From: Sulfuritalea sp.
GTDB taxonomy: Bacteria > Pseudomonadota > Gammaproteobacteria > Burkholderiales > Rhodocyclaceae
NCBI RefSeq assembly: GCF_017302275.1
Contig: NZ_JAFLDR010000023.1
Coordinates: 1 to 62,700, forward strand
Direction of reading: 5' to 3'
Length of the DNA stretch: 62,700 bases
Shown: positions 1 to 9,519 of the stretch, in pieces
How the letters are laid out: every line of letters begins with the position of its first letter
Position numbering within the stretch: position 1 is the stretch's first letter
Notes under the pieces: model-generated
Databases searched by the model: none
What the model was told of the DNA's origin: nothing
The model's input: only the letters and a program-made list of their open reading frames with translations
Translations under genes and position numbers: made by a program

Positions 1-73
1 GCCTGCGCGGAAGGATTTGTTCTTTCCTTCGCTGCAGACGATGGACGCTGTTGCTTGTTTTTCATTGCCCGCC

Positions 74-415
74 TCAGCGAATCTGGACTGAGCGCTGGAT
101 ATCGCTCACAAAAATCCAGCCCGCTTCAGTCTGTCCGGTATGCGCCGCCTTGGCGATGGCGTCAACCAGAGCATCGGCCACGTCGTCCGCGCAGGCCAGC
201 TCCAGCTTGTACTCGGTGACGACGGCTTCGGCCAGGTCCATCGAGTAATGCTGCTGCGTCGGGTCCGTGCTCGCCAGCGGCCGCTGCACCTGGGATACCG
301 TGATGTTGTGGCAACTGGCGCCGGGGGTAGCCAGTTCGCACAGACCCGATTGCCGCAACGCCTGGAGTACGTCGGCGATGCGGTGCTGACGGATGAATGC
401 CTTGACCTCCTTCAT
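74..415 (-). CDS. PII-like protein of the metal-efflux-linked (PII-NG) group
   Basis: 113 aa, the size of a PII trimer subunit. It has a PII-like alternation of strands and helices and a C-terminal stretch (GWIFVSDIQ) matching the PII fold, but the classical uridylylation-site signature of GlnB/GlnK is absent. A good ribosome site (AAGGAG, 8 nt before the ATG) supports the start. It lies about 107 nt downstream of the P-type ATPase gene on the same strand. A PII subgroup encoded next to CusABC-type efflux genes has been described in the literature (PII-NG). The likely role is sensing or modulating metal export, but no ligand can be read from the sequence. Bases 1-73 hold nothing recognisable. 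Confidence 0.72.
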   Translation of the reverse strand: MKEVKAFIRQHRIADVLQALRQSGLCELATPGASCHNITVSQVQRPLASTDPTQQHYSMDLAEAVVTEYKLELACADDVADALVDAIAKAAHTGQTEAGWIFVSDIQRSVQIR

Positions 416-522
416 GTCGGTTCTCCTTCGTTCACTTTGTAATCTGTCTTTGGTTCAGTTGAACTACTCGCACGAACAAATAGCCCTCGCTCATAGCCGT
501 CCTGTGTGTTTTCGTCTGTCAT

Positions 523-2859
523 CTACTTGGTATTTTCTTCGCCGGGATAGGCCAACAGACGCAAGGCGTTGATCACTACCACGAGCGTGGAGCCTTCATG
601 CACCAACACCGCTAGGCCAATGCCAGCCCAGCCAAATAAAGTGGCGGGAATCAGCAGTGCCACCACGCCTAGCGAGACCCAAAGGTTCTGGCGAATGATG
701 CGCCTCGATGCGCGACTCAAAGCCACGGCAAAGGGCAGCTTGGACAGATCGTCCGCCATCAGCGCCACGTCCGCCGTTTCCAGCGCCACATCGGTGCCGG
801 CACCACCCATCGCAATGCCGACCGTGGCGCGTGCCATGGCCGGAGCGTCGTTGACCCCGTCGCCGATCATGGCCACCTGAGCGTAGCGTTCTGTGAGCTC
901 TTCCATGGCCTTGACCTTGTCTTCCGGCAGCAGTCCCGCTTTCACTTCATCCAGACCGACCGCGTCGGCGATGGCGCGGCCGACGCGTTCGTTGTCGCCA
1001 GTCAGCATGATGGTCTTGCTGACACCGATCCGCTGCAATCTTTCCAGCACCTGCTTTACCCCATCGCGCGGGGTATCGGCTAAACCCACGACGCCGAGGA
1101 ACTGCCCGTCGGCCTGAATGAGCATGGTGCTTTTGCCTTCCGTCTGGAGGCGCTCAGTGTGCTGCCGAATGGCTTCGGGGATGGATTCGCCATCAAACAG
1201 CTTGGCGTTGCCGATGGCTATCTCTTTTCCATCGACTTCGGCGCGCAACCCTTTTCCGGTAACGGCTTCGACTTCGCCGGCCTCGCTCCAGATCAAACCG
1301 CGCCGCTTCGCCTCCGCCACCACCGCCTGCGCCAAGGGGTGGGCGCTCCGGCTTTCCACGGCGGCAGCCACGGTCAGCAGACCTGCCTCGTCCGCGTTGA
1401 TGGCGACGACATCGGTCACCCTGGGCTTGCCGACGGTCAAGGTGCCGGTCTTGTCGAAGGCGATCGCCGTGAGCACGCCGAGATTTTCCAGATGCGCGCC
1501 GCCCTTGATGAGCACGCCACCGCGCGCGGCACGCGCGATGCCGGACAACACCGCCGACGGGGTAGCGATGGCAAGCGCGCAGGGCGAAGCAGCCACCAGC
1601 ACCGCCATGGCACGGTAAAAGGATTCGGCGAAGGGAAAACCGAACAGCGGCGGAAGCACGATGAGCAGACCGACACCCACCAGCACGACGGGCACGAAAA
1701 CTCGCTCGAAGCGGTCGGTAAAGCGTTGCGTGGGCGATTTCTGCGTCTGCGCCTCGGCCACCAGATCCATCATGCGTGCCAGCGTGCTCTCGCGTGCCAG
1801 CTTGGTCACCTCGACGATGAGGGCGCCCTCGCCGTTGACGGTAGCGGCGAAAACCTTGTCGCCCGCCTGCTTGTCCACCGGCATGGATTCGCCGGTTACC
1901 GGAGACTGGTCCACCGCCGAGTTGCCGGTCGCCACCTGACCATCGGCGGGGATGCGCTGACCGGGTTTGACGATCACCCGGTCGCCGCGCTGCAATTCCT
2001 CGACACGTACCTCGATCTCCACGCCATCTCGCTGCACGCTGGCGGTCTTGGGTGCCAGTTCCGCCAGCGCCTCGATGGCCTTGCGCGCCCGGTCCATGGC
2101 CATGTGTTCCAAGGCATGGCCCAGGCTGAACAGGAACAGCAGCAGCGCGCCTTCTTCCCAGGCACCTAGCGCCGCCGCCCCGGCCGCCGCGACGATCATC
2201 AGGGTGTCGATGTCGAAGCGCCGGCTGCGCAAACTCTGCCAGGCATCGCGCAGGGTGTAGAAACCGCCTGCCCCGTATGCGCCCAGCAACAAGCCGAGCG
2301 CCAAGCTGCGCGGTGCGTCGGCGCGACCCGCAAGCCAGCCGGCCAGCAAGAGCAAGCCGGCTACGCAGCTAAAAATTAGCTCGCGATGCTCGGCAAACCA
2401 CCCGGCCTCATGGCCTTCCTCGCGCACGGCATAGCCAAGCGCCTGGATGCGCCCGACGATCGCCGAACGCTGGATTTTCTCGCTGTCGAATTCCAGGCGC
2501 AGGCGCTCGGCGGGATAGCTCACCGAAACTTCCAGCACACCGTCCGTGCGTTGCAGGGCATGCTCGATCACGGTGGCGCAGGTCGGGCAGTCCATGCCGT
2601 CGATGCGCAGGTTCTCGTGGCGAAAGCGGTCTCCGATCTTCGCGCCGGCCGCTTGCGCCAGATCGCGCACCCGGCTCACATTGAATCGCTGCGGGTCGTA
2701 GTGCAGACAAAGGCGGGCGCGGCCGTCCTCGTAGACCACGTGTGCCATTCCCATCCCTTCGGCCTGCAGCAACCTGGTCAATCGCCCCACGCAGGCGTCG
2801 CGCTCATCGGCGACATCCGGCAAGATCAGGGGCAAGTCCAGTTTAAGTTTCTCGGCCAT
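523..2859 (-). CDS. czcP: P1B-4-type heavy-metal ATPase (CzcP/CoaT-like) with N-terminal HMA domain
   Basis: 778 aa inner-membrane pump exporting divalent cations (Zn/Cd/Co likely) using ATP. Residues 1-75 look like an HMA fold without the Cys pair. A true HMA follows with GMDCPTC at 88-94. Core motifs are TGES (322-325), the membrane motif SPC (425-427) in place of CPC, DKTGT with phospho-Asp 469, the HP motif (507-508) and GDGVND (666-671). The last membrane helix carries HEGST (754-758). SPC plus HEGST is the P1B-4 signature (CoaT, CtpD, CzcP). Members of that group usually lack N-terminal metal-binding domains, so the HMA is unusual. It lies 21 nt downstream of a hypothetical gene and is the last large gene after the czc operon. 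Confidence 0.9.
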   Translation of the reverse strand: MAEKLKLDLPLILPDVADERDACVGRLTRLLQAEGMGMAHVVYEDGRARLCLHYDPQRFNVSRVRDLAQAAGAKIGDRFRHENLRIDGMDCPTCATVIEHALQRTDGVLEVSVSYPAERLRLEFDSEKIQRSAIVGRIQALGYAVREEGHEAGWFAEHRELIFSCVAGLLLLAGWLAGRADAPRSLALGLLLGAYGAGGFYTLRDAWQSLRSRRFDIDTLMIVAAAGAAALGAWEEGALLLFLFSLGHALEHMAMDRARKAIEALAELAPKTASVQRDGVEIEVRVEELQRGDRVIVKPGQRIPADGQVATGNSAVDQSPVTGESMPVDKQAGDKVFAATVNGEGALIVEVTKLARESTLARMMDLVAEAQTQKSPTQRFTDRFERVFVPVVLVGVGLLIVLPPLFGFPFAESFYRAMAVLVAASPCALAIATPSAVLSGIARAARGGVLIKGGAHLENLGVLTAIAFDKTGTLTVGKPRVTDVVAINADEAGLLTVAAAVESRSAHPLAQAVVAEAKRRGLIWSEAGEVEAVTGKGLRAEVDGKEIAIGNAKLFDGESIPEAIRQHTERLQTEGKSTMLIQADGQFLGVVGLADTPRDGVKQVLERLQRIGVSKTIMLTGDNERVGRAIADAVGLDEVKAGLLPEDKVKAMEELTERYAQVAMIGDGVNDAPAMARATVGIAMGGAGTDVALETADVALMADDLSKLPFAVALSRASRRIIRQNLWVSLGVVALLIPATLFGWAGIGLAVLVHEGSTLVVVINALRLLAYPGEENTK

Positions 2860-2880
2860 GATGAACTTTCTGGCTGACTA

Positions 2881-3240
2881 TCAGCGGTAGTCGGACAATT
2901 TGTGAAGGACAAAGGACGCGATATCCGGTGGCATTTCCGCGGACAGCGACTTGAACAAAGCGATGACGCGATTGGCATCAAACGCACCATCCGCAAACAA
3001 CAGCGGGGTTTGCGTCTTCCCGGCAAAAGGGTTTCCTTCATCCACCGCGTAGTGACGGTATCCCTCTTCCGCGTCCCAGGTAATCGACCGCTCATCGCGA
3101 TACTTGTCATACGCCAGTTGAAAGGCGACCGGGTGGTCCCGATCGTCGAACCAGACCACCAGGTCGAGGTCGTGGCAGAAAAACCAGCGACGCTTTCTTT
3201 CGCCGGGCACCTGCTCTTTCGAAGGAAGCTCTTTCAGCAT
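2881..3240 (-). CDS. conserved hypothetical protein
   Basis: 119 aa, soluble, with no signal peptide or membrane segment. It is rich in aromatic and acidic residues, with a central stretch RRWFFCHDLDLVVWFDD followed by AFQLAYDK. This pattern resembles small uncharacterised proteins I have seen annotated only as hypothetical; I do not know a function. It sits between the lipoprotein gene and the P1B-4 ATPase in the same direction, with short gaps (51 and 21 nt), so it is probably co-transcribed with them. Confidence 0.6.
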   Translation of the reverse strand: MLKELPSKEQVPGERKRRWFFCHDLDLVVWFDDRDHPVAFQLAYDKYRDERSITWDAEEGYRHYAVDEGNPFAGKTQTPLLFADGAFDANRVIALFKSLSAEMPPDIASFVLHKLSDYR

Positions 3241-3291
3241 GATTTTCCCGCTTTCACTCGTTATCAGCGCGCCTCGGGATTTCGTTCACGC

Positions 3292-3729
3292 TCACTCGAA
3301 ACGGAAATTGATGTGCGTGCCCTCATCGGTCACGCAGTGCCCCTCGGGAGAAGCCATTGCCCGCCACGCGGCGGAGCAGCGCAAGCTCGCGCCATTCCCG
3401 GCGCGCAACACGGGCTCGGCCGAATACACGTAGTGGTCCGTATCCATGCCCGAAGAAATCCGATCCCAATGCTTTCGATCAATCCCGTAACGTCGCTTCA
3501 ATTCCGCAAGGTTCTGATTGCGTTCGATAGCAAAACCACGCGCTTCAAAACGTGTTCCGCGAAATTCCAGCACCATCATCGAACCCTCCGGCCCCTCGTG
3601 CCGGAACGTGCCGACCGTGATCTCTCGATCGCTTTCCCCCTGAATGAGACTGTGTGTATGCCCGACACAGCCGGCCAGCGCGAGGGCCGCCAAGCAGACC
3701 GATACTGAAAATCGTGTTTTCATCGTCAT
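3292..3729 (-). CDS. RND-linked lipoprotein, paralogue of the 23.0-23.5 kb protein
   Basis: 145 aa with a lipoprotein signal peptide ending in LALAGC (lipidated Cys about residue 21). The rest is predicted periplasmic. The core NLAELKRRYGIDRKHWDRI and the later VYSAEPV are repeated almost exactly in the second lipoprotein at 23044-23463, so the two are paralogues. Each follows directly after the inner-membrane RND pump gene of its operon (15 nt here). I do not recognise a named family. A periplasmic role connected with RND efflux is inferred from position only. Confidence 0.75.
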   Translation of the reverse strand: MTMKTRFSVSVCLAALALAGCVGHTHSLIQGESDREITVGTFRHEGPEGSMMVLEFRGTRFEARGFAIERNQNLAELKRRYGIDRKHWDRISSGMDTDHYVYSAEPVLRAGNGASLRCSAAWRAMASPEGHCVTDEGTHINFRFE

Positions 3730-3744
3730 CCCTTTCCGTTTCGC

Positions 3745-6700
3745 TCAGACCGCCGTCCGATTGCGTTCCCTACGGGTTTCCAGCCATTCGTACATCAATG
3801 GGAGCAACAGGAGCGTGAGCGCGGTCGAGGTGAACAGGCCACCGACGACGACGGTGGCCAGCGGTCGCTGCGTCTCCGCGCCGACACCCTGGGAGAGCAG
3901 CATCGGGACCAGGCCGAGGATCGCCACCGAGGCGGTCATCAGCACCGGCCGTAGCCGCAGCGCCGCCCCCTCGCGCACTGCCTCACGGATGCTGAATCCC
4001 TGTCGTCGCCGGTCGTTCAGAAACGACACCAGCACGATGCCGTTGAGCATCGCCACGCCGAACACGGCAATGAAACCGATGGCGGAAGGTACCGACACGT
4101 ACTGTCCGGTGATTGCCAGGCCGAAGACGCCGCCGATCACCGCGAAAGGCACGTTGGCGATGATCAGCGCCGCGTGAGCCAGCGAGTTGAACGCCGTGTA
4201 GAGCAGGATGAAGATGAGGCCGATGGTCAACGGCACGATGACGGCGAGCCGGGCCATCGCCCGCTGCTGGTTCTCGAAGGCGCCGCCCCACTCCATCCAG
4301 TAGCCCTCGGGCAGCTTCACCTGGCTGCGAATTTTGGCGTCGGCTTCCTTGACGAAGCCATCCACGTCGCGGCCCTTCACGTCCAGTTGCAGCACGGCGT
4401 AGCGGCTCAGTTGCTCGCGGCGCACGAAGGTGTAGCCCTCGTCCATTTCCACCGTCGCGACGCGCGAGAGAGGCACCAGTGCCCCGGTCTGGGTACGCAA
4501 GGGAATGTCGCTGATGGCCTGCAGGCTGTCGCGGAAGGCCGGGTCGAGCCGCACCTGAATGTCGAAGCGGCGCACGCCGTCGAGCAGGGTGCTGACGGCC
4601 TTGCCGCCGATGCCGGCCTGCACCACTTCGAGAATCTCGTCGGCATTGATGCCGAAACGCGCCGCCGCCTCCCGATTGACCTTGACCACGATCTGCGGCT
4701 TGCCCTTGTTGGCCTCCAGCGAGAGGTCGGCGACCCCCGGCACGGTACCGAGCACCGGTTTGATCTCGGCCGCCAGGCGATCCAGCGTGCCCAGTTCGGG
4801 GCCGTAAAGCTTGAGGGCCAGGGTCGCGCGCACGCCCGAGATCAGTTCCTCGACGCGCATCTGGATCGGCTGCGTGTTGCCCAATACCACGGTCGGCAGC
4901 GCTTGTTCCAGCGTCTCCTTCATCCGGTCGGAGAGCTCGGGCATGGAAATCTTCTCCGGCCATTCGTCCCGAGGCTTCACCTCCACCAGGACTTCCATGT
5001 AGTTGGCGTCGGTGGTTTCGCCCTTCTCGGCGCGGCCGATGGTGGCGAGCACCGACCGGGTCTGCGGATACTCCTTCTTCAGCACCGCGTCCATCTTCTG
5101 CGAGACGCGCACCGACTCTTCGAGCGATGTCGACGGGATGCCGGTGACGCGGAACATGATGGCGCCCTCCTGCAGCGTGGGCATGAACTCCTTGCCCAGG
5201 AAAGGAAAGGTGGCAAGCGCCGCCACCAGCAGTACCACGGCGGCGCCGATCACCTTCTTCTTGTTCTCCAGCGCCCGGTCGAGCAGCGGCAGGTAGGCGG
5301 CCTTGACCCAGCGCACGAGGAAGGTGTCCTTCTCTTCCATCGGCTTCAGGATCAGCGCCGCGAGCACCGGCACCAAGGTCAGCGTCAGGACCAGCGAGCC
5401 CACCATGGCGAAGGTGATGGTCAGCGCCATCGGCTTGAACAGCTTGCCCTCCAGCCCGGTCAGCGAGAACAGCGGCAGGAACACGACGATGATGATGAGG
5501 ATGGCGAAGGCAATCGGGTTGATCACTTCGCGCGCCGCTTCCAGGATGATATGGGTGCGGTTCACCGTCTTGCCCGCCTGGTGGGAGAGCAAGCGGAAGC
5601 CGTTTTCCACCATCACCACCGCGCCGTCCACCATCATGCCGATGCCGATGGCCAGACCGGCCAGCGACATGAGGTTGGCCGACAGGCCGAAGTACTGCAT
5701 CAGCAGGAAGGCGATCAGCATGGCGAGCGGCAAGGTCACGATCACCACCAGCGCCGAGCGGATCTCGCCGAGGAACATGAAGAGCACGATCGCCACCAGG
5801 ATCGAGCCTTCGGTCAGCGCCGCCTTGGCGGTCTTGATCGCCTTGTCGACGATATCGGTACGATCGTAGACGGGATTGAGCGTGACGCCGGCGGGCAGCG
5901 CCTGCTGGGCCAGCTTGAGCTTCTGCTTCACCGCGTCCACCACATTCTTGGCGTTCTCGTTGATGCGGGAGAGCGCGATGCCAAGCGTAACCTCCTTGCC
6001 GTCGCGGGTTACCGCGCCGAAGCGGACGGCGGCGCCCTCCTTGACTTCGGCCACATCGCGCACATAAATCGGCACACCTTCGTGCGCGGCGACGACAATA
6101 CTGCCGATATCCGTGGTGTTGGCGACGAGCCCAAGTCCGCGCACCAGATACTGTTCCTGGCCAAGGTTGACGTACTGCCCGCCCACTTGCCGGTTGTTGG
6201 CGGCGAGCGCCTCCATCACCGACTTGAAACTCAGGGCGTACTTGATCAGCTTCTGCGGGTGGATCAGGACCTGATACTGCTTTTCCTGGCCGCCCCAGGT
6301 GGTGACGTCATCCACCCCGGGCGCGGTGCGCAGCATGAGCCGCACGCTCCAGTCGTGCAGGGTCCGCAGGTCCATCGCCGAGAGCTTCTGGTCGGCCGAC
6401 TCGATGGTGTACCAGAACACCTGGCCGAGGCCCGAGCTGTTGGGTCCCAGCGCCGGCTCGCCATAGCCCTGCGGCAGGCGCTCCTTCGCCTCCTGCAGCT
6501 TCTCGCCGACGAGGCGCCGGGCGAAGTAGATATCCACATCGTCCTTGAAGTAGACCCCAACGTAGGACAGGCCGAACAGCGACACCGAGCGGATCTGTTC
6601 GACGCCCGACAGCCCCGCCATCGCGGATTCGATCGGCGCCGTGAGCAGCTTCTCGACATCCTCGGCGGCGAGTCCGGGCGACTCTGTGTAGATATTGACC

Positions 6701-6837
6701 TGGTTCGGCGTGACGTCGGGGAAGGCATCCACCGGCACGGTCAGCACGGCGCGGACACCGAAGAAGGTCAGCAGCACGAAGCCCAGCAGGACCAGGAGTT
6801 TGTAACGCAGCGAGAGATCGACAATTCCGTTTAGCAT
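3745..6837 (-). CDS. czcA: CzcA-family heavy-metal RND inner-membrane pump
   Basis: 1030 aa, the usual HME-RND length, with two six-helix halves and two large periplasmic loops. TM4 carries GMMVDGAVVMVEN (about 400-412), the DGA...EN proton-relay motif of divalent-cation HME pumps rather than the DAA form of CusA. The start MLNGIVDLSLRYK is typical. It forms the tripartite exporter with the adaptor (9 nt upstream) and the outer-membrane factor further upstream. Zn/Co/Cd (possibly Ni) is the expected substrate class. Exact specificity cannot be read from the sequence. Confidence 0.93.
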   Translation of the reverse strand: MLNGIVDLSLRYKLLVLLGFVLLTFFGVRAVLTVPVDAFPDVTPNQVNIYTESPGLAAEDVEKLLTAPIESAMAGLSGVEQIRSVSLFGLSYVGVYFKDDVDIYFARRLVGEKLQEAKERLPQGYGEPALGPNSSGLGQVFWYTIESADQKLSAMDLRTLHDWSVRLMLRTAPGVDDVTTWGGQEKQYQVLIHPQKLIKYALSFKSVMEALAANNRQVGGQYVNLGQEQYLVRGLGLVANTTDIGSIVVAAHEGVPIYVRDVAEVKEGAAVRFGAVTRDGKEVTLGIALSRINENAKNVVDAVKQKLKLAQQALPAGVTLNPVYDRTDIVDKAIKTAKAALTEGSILVAIVLFMFLGEIRSALVVIVTLPLAMLIAFLLMQYFGLSANLMSLAGLAIGIGMMVDGAVVMVENGFRLLSHQAGKTVNRTHIILEAAREVINPIAFAILIIIVVFLPLFSLTGLEGKLFKPMALTITFAMVGSLVLTLTLVPVLAALILKPMEEKDTFLVRWVKAAYLPLLDRALENKKKVIGAAVVLLVAALATFPFLGKEFMPTLQEGAIMFRVTGIPSTSLEESVRVSQKMDAVLKKEYPQTRSVLATIGRAEKGETTDANYMEVLVEVKPRDEWPEKISMPELSDRMKETLEQALPTVVLGNTQPIQMRVEELISGVRATLALKLYGPELGTLDRLAAEIKPVLGTVPGVADLSLEANKGKPQIVVKVNREAAARFGINADEILEVVQAGIGGKAVSTLLDGVRRFDIQVRLDPAFRDSLQAISDIPLRTQTGALVPLSRVATVEMDEGYTFVRREQLSRYAVLQLDVKGRDVDGFVKEADAKIRSQVKLPEGYWMEWGGAFENQQRAMARLAVIVPLTIGLIFILLYTAFNSLAHAALIIANVPFAVIGGVFGLAITGQYVSVPSAIGFIAVFGVAMLNGIVLVSFLNDRRRQGFSIREAVREGAALRLRPVLMTASVAILGLVPMLLSQGVGAETQRPLATVVVGGLFTSTALTLLLLPLMYEWLETRRERNRTAV

Positions 6838-6846
6838 GCTGCCCCC

Positions 6847-8091
6847 TTAGTGTGCGTGGCCTTCGCCGAGCAGCGACTTTTGCACCCGTGCCTTGAGGGC
6901 ATAGGTGCCGGCCGTCACCACGAGCTCGCCGGCCTGCAGCCCGGCCTTGATGACGACCCGGCCGCGCAGCCTGTCGCCCAGTTCCACGGTACGCGGCTCG
7001 AAGCCGCCATGCTCCTCGATGAACACCGTGGCTTTGCCGTCCACCAGCACGACCGCGTCTTCCGGCAATAACAGGCCGCGGCCCTTGCCGCCGGTACGGA
7101 TCGCGGCGGAGGCGAACATCTCGGGCTTGAGCCGTCCGTCCGGATTGGCGACTTCGAGGCGCGCCTGGATGGTGCGGGTTTCCTTGTCGACAATTGCCGC
7201 GATGTAAGTCAGCTTGCCGCGGAAGACCTGGTCGGGATAGGCGGCGACCGTTACCTCGGCCTCCGCCCCGGTCTTGACCCGGCCGAGGTCCTTCTCGAAC
7301 AGGTTGGCCTCGATCCACAGCGTCGAGAGGTCGGCTACGGTAAATATCAGCTTGTCGGGCTGGGCCAGTTCGCCGAGGATGGCGTGCTTCTCGATCACCG
7401 TGCCGGCAAACGGCGTGGTCAGCGGGAAAGTCGATACGGCCCGGCCATCGTCGGCTGGCGTTGCCGCCACCCCGAGCATGCGCAGCTTGTCGCCGGCGGC
7501 GGCGAACGATGCCTTGGCCTTGTCGTATTCGGCGTGGGCGCGCAAATGGTCCTTCTGGGCGATGATCTGGTCGCCGTGGAGTTTTTCGGCACGCTCGAAG
7601 TCGGCCTTGGCCACCGCGAGCTGGGTCTTCGCCTGGAGATAGCTGGAGTGCGCTTCGCCCACATCGAGGCTGTCGAGCACGGCCAGCGCCTGTCCGGCCT
7701 TCACCCGATCGCCGAGATTGACGTGGACCTTGACGATGCGTCCCGGCACCCGTGGCGCGACATGGGTGATGCGGTCCTGGTTGGGGCGGATGGTGGCGGT
7801 CACGATCAACTGCTCACTGATTTCCTGCGCGACGAGTTCTTCGACCTTGATCCCGGCGGCTTCGATCGCCTCGGCGCTGAGCTTCAATGACTCCTCCTCA
7901 CCGTGTCCGGCCTCGCCTTCCTTGTGCTCGCCAGGCTTCTCGTGCGCTTTGTCGGCGGCTGCGGCGGGTTTCGCGGCAGCCGGCTGCGCGGCGGCCGTCG
8001 GCGATGGTTCGGGTTTGCCGCAGCCGGCCAGTGGGATGCTCGCCATGGCGATCACCAGCGCGATGCCCAGTTCCGTTCTTGATGTCTTCAT
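6847..8091 (-). CDS. czcB: CzcB-type periplasmic adaptor (membrane fusion lipoprotein)
   Basis: 414 aa. A lipoprotein signal peptide (MKTSRTELGIALVIAMASIP then LAGC) sets the start at 8091. It is followed by an Ala/Pro/His-Glu-rich linker with a short His/Glu segment, then barrel-sandwich, coiled-coil hairpin (about 160-220) and beta-barrel domains of RND adaptors. An alternative start at 8136/8133 overlaps the czcC stop codon (ATGATGA) and would give a 14-15-residue extension before the signal peptide; translational coupling from there is possible. It links CzcA to CzcC. Confidence 0.9.
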   Translation of the reverse strand: MKTSRTELGIALVIAMASIPLAGCGKPEPSPTAAAQPAAAKPAAAADKAHEKPGEHKEGEAGHGEEESLKLSAEAIEAAGIKVEELVAQEISEQLIVTATIRPNQDRITHVAPRVPGRIVKVHVNLGDRVKAGQALAVLDSLDVGEAHSSYLQAKTQLAVAKADFERAEKLHGDQIIAQKDHLRAHAEYDKAKASFAAAGDKLRMLGVAATPADDGRAVSTFPLTTPFAGTVIEKHAILGELAQPDKLIFTVADLSTLWIEANLFEKDLGRVKTGAEAEVTVAAYPDQVFRGKLTYIAAIVDKETRTIQARLEVANPDGRLKPEMFASAAIRTGGKGRGLLLPEDAVVLVDGKATVFIEEHGGFEPRTVELGDRLRGRVVIKAGLQAGELVVTAGTYALKARVQKSLLGEGHAH

Positions 8092-8132
8092 GAGTTCTTT
8101 TCCAATTCGTGTGTTCTTCAGGTGGCCGCTCA

Positions 8133-9404
8133 TCATTTCGTTCCCGTCCAGCCGGCGCTCTGTTCCAGTTCGCTGCGGGTCAGTGCAAAATCGGTCATCG
8201 CCTCCAGCACCTCGCGGCGGGTGTCGAGGACTTGCCGGGTGGCGAGCAGCATCTGCACCAGACTGATCTCGCCGGCGCGATAAGCGGCGGTGGATAGGCG
8301 CTGGTTTTCTTCGAGGCGCTGCAGCACCGACTGATCCATGCGCCGGACCCTCTGGCGCAAGCTGTCGAGCTTCTGCCACAAGGACAGGACGCGCGCACGG
8401 GTGTCGCGTGCGGCGGCCTGCTTCTCTATCTCCGCCTGCGTCAGCTCCGCCGACGCCTTGCCGATGCCGGCGGCGTTGCGGCGGAAGAACGGCAAGGGAA
8501 TGGAGACGCTCAGCCCGACGAGCTTTTCGCGGGCATCACCCGGGCCCTCGCGGGCCGAACTCAGGCCGACGGTGACATCGGGATAGACCGCGGCGCGTTC
8601 AAGGCCGAGCCGGTGGCGCGCCGCCTGTTCGCGGTGGTCGAGCGCGCGCAGCTGCGCCCGGCTGGCCGCCGCCGCCAGCAATTGGTCCACGGTGTAGGGC
8701 AGTTCCGGCTTGACGGCAAGCGATCCCTTGACCGTGGGCAGCTTCGCGGCGGGCAATTGCAACAGCGTGGCCAGGTCGGCGCGCGCCTGAATCAATTGTT
8801 CGGCAACGATTTCGAGCTGGTTGTTGGCGCGCCCGAGTTCGACTTCGGCAAGATTGGCGTCGAGCTTTGTATCCTCGCCTGCGTCGAAGCGCTTGCGGGT
8901 GACGGCGCTGTTTTCCTTGATCAGATCGACCAGGCCCGCTTCCATTTCGGCGCGCAGTTGCAGGCTCACCACGCGGACGAACTTCTGTTCGACCTCGGCG
9001 CGCAATTGCCGGCGGGCTTCCTCAATGGTTTCGCGCAGCGCCGCCAGTTCCTGCTCCGCCGCCGTGCGCCGATAGCCCTGCTGGCCGGCGATCTCCAGCG
9101 CTTGTGTCAGACCCACATTCCACTCGCGCTGCGTCCTGTCACCGAGCCCCGGATCGGGCACCGTGCGCCGCACGCGTTCAGCGGCGATCTGCGGGTTGTT
9201 CCAGAGCAATCCCTGGGCGTCGGCGAGTTGCCCTTCGGCGGTGGCGAGATTCGCCCGTGCGCTGTTCAGGACTGGATTTGACTGGTCGGCGAGTTGCCAG
9301 GCGGCTTCCAGGGTCAGCGGGAGATCGGCCGCCGTCGCAGTGGCGCCAACAGGTGCAGGCAGCGCGGTAAGCAGCCCCAGCAATAGCAATAGTGTCTTTT
9401 TCAT
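8133..9404 (-). CDS. czcC: CzcC-type outer-membrane efflux factor
   Basis: 423 aa with an N-terminal signal peptide (MKKTLLLLLGLLTALPAP...). Two OEP repeats (TolC-like long helices rich in Ala, Glu, Gln and Arg) follow, with conserved NP.....R starts such as SNPVLNSAR. It forms the outer-membrane channel of the Czc exporter. Its stop overlaps a potential upstream start of czcB. The gene order czcC-czcB-czcA is the classical one. Confidence 0.91.
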   Translation of the reverse strand: MKKTLLLLLGLLTALPAPVGATATAADLPLTLEAAWQLADQSNPVLNSARANLATAEGQLADAQGLLWNNPQIAAERVRRTVPDPGLGDRTQREWNVGLTQALEIAGQQGYRRTAAEQELAALRETIEEARRQLRAEVEQKFVRVVSLQLRAEMEAGLVDLIKENSAVTRKRFDAGEDTKLDANLAEVELGRANNQLEIVAEQLIQARADLATLLQLPAAKLPTVKGSLAVKPELPYTVDQLLAAAASRAQLRALDHREQAARHRLGLERAAVYPDVTVGLSSAREGPGDAREKLVGLSVSIPLPFFRRNAAGIGKASAELTQAEIEKQAAARDTRARVLSLWQKLDSLRQRVRRMDQSVLQRLEENQRLSTAAYRAGEISLVQMLLATRQVLDTRREVLEAMTDFALTRSELEQSAGWTGTK

Positions 9405-9519
9405 CGAATTCCTCAGCGAGTTGAATCATGCGAAGAATCCGACGGAACGCAGCCGACAGCCCACTGGCGCGGGCTCGGTCAGCCGTCAAGGACGAAAAGG
9501 TGTAGCGCGTCCCGCCGGA

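Noticed and set aside
4174-6834. Long plus-strand open frame of 886 codons
   Set aside because: It lies entirely opposite czcA. The product is His/Gln/Arg-rich without domains, as expected from antisense reading of GC-rich code.
8092-8379. N-terminal extension of the czcB frame into czcC
   Set aside because: Lies inside the czcC coding region; the signal peptide begins at 8091.
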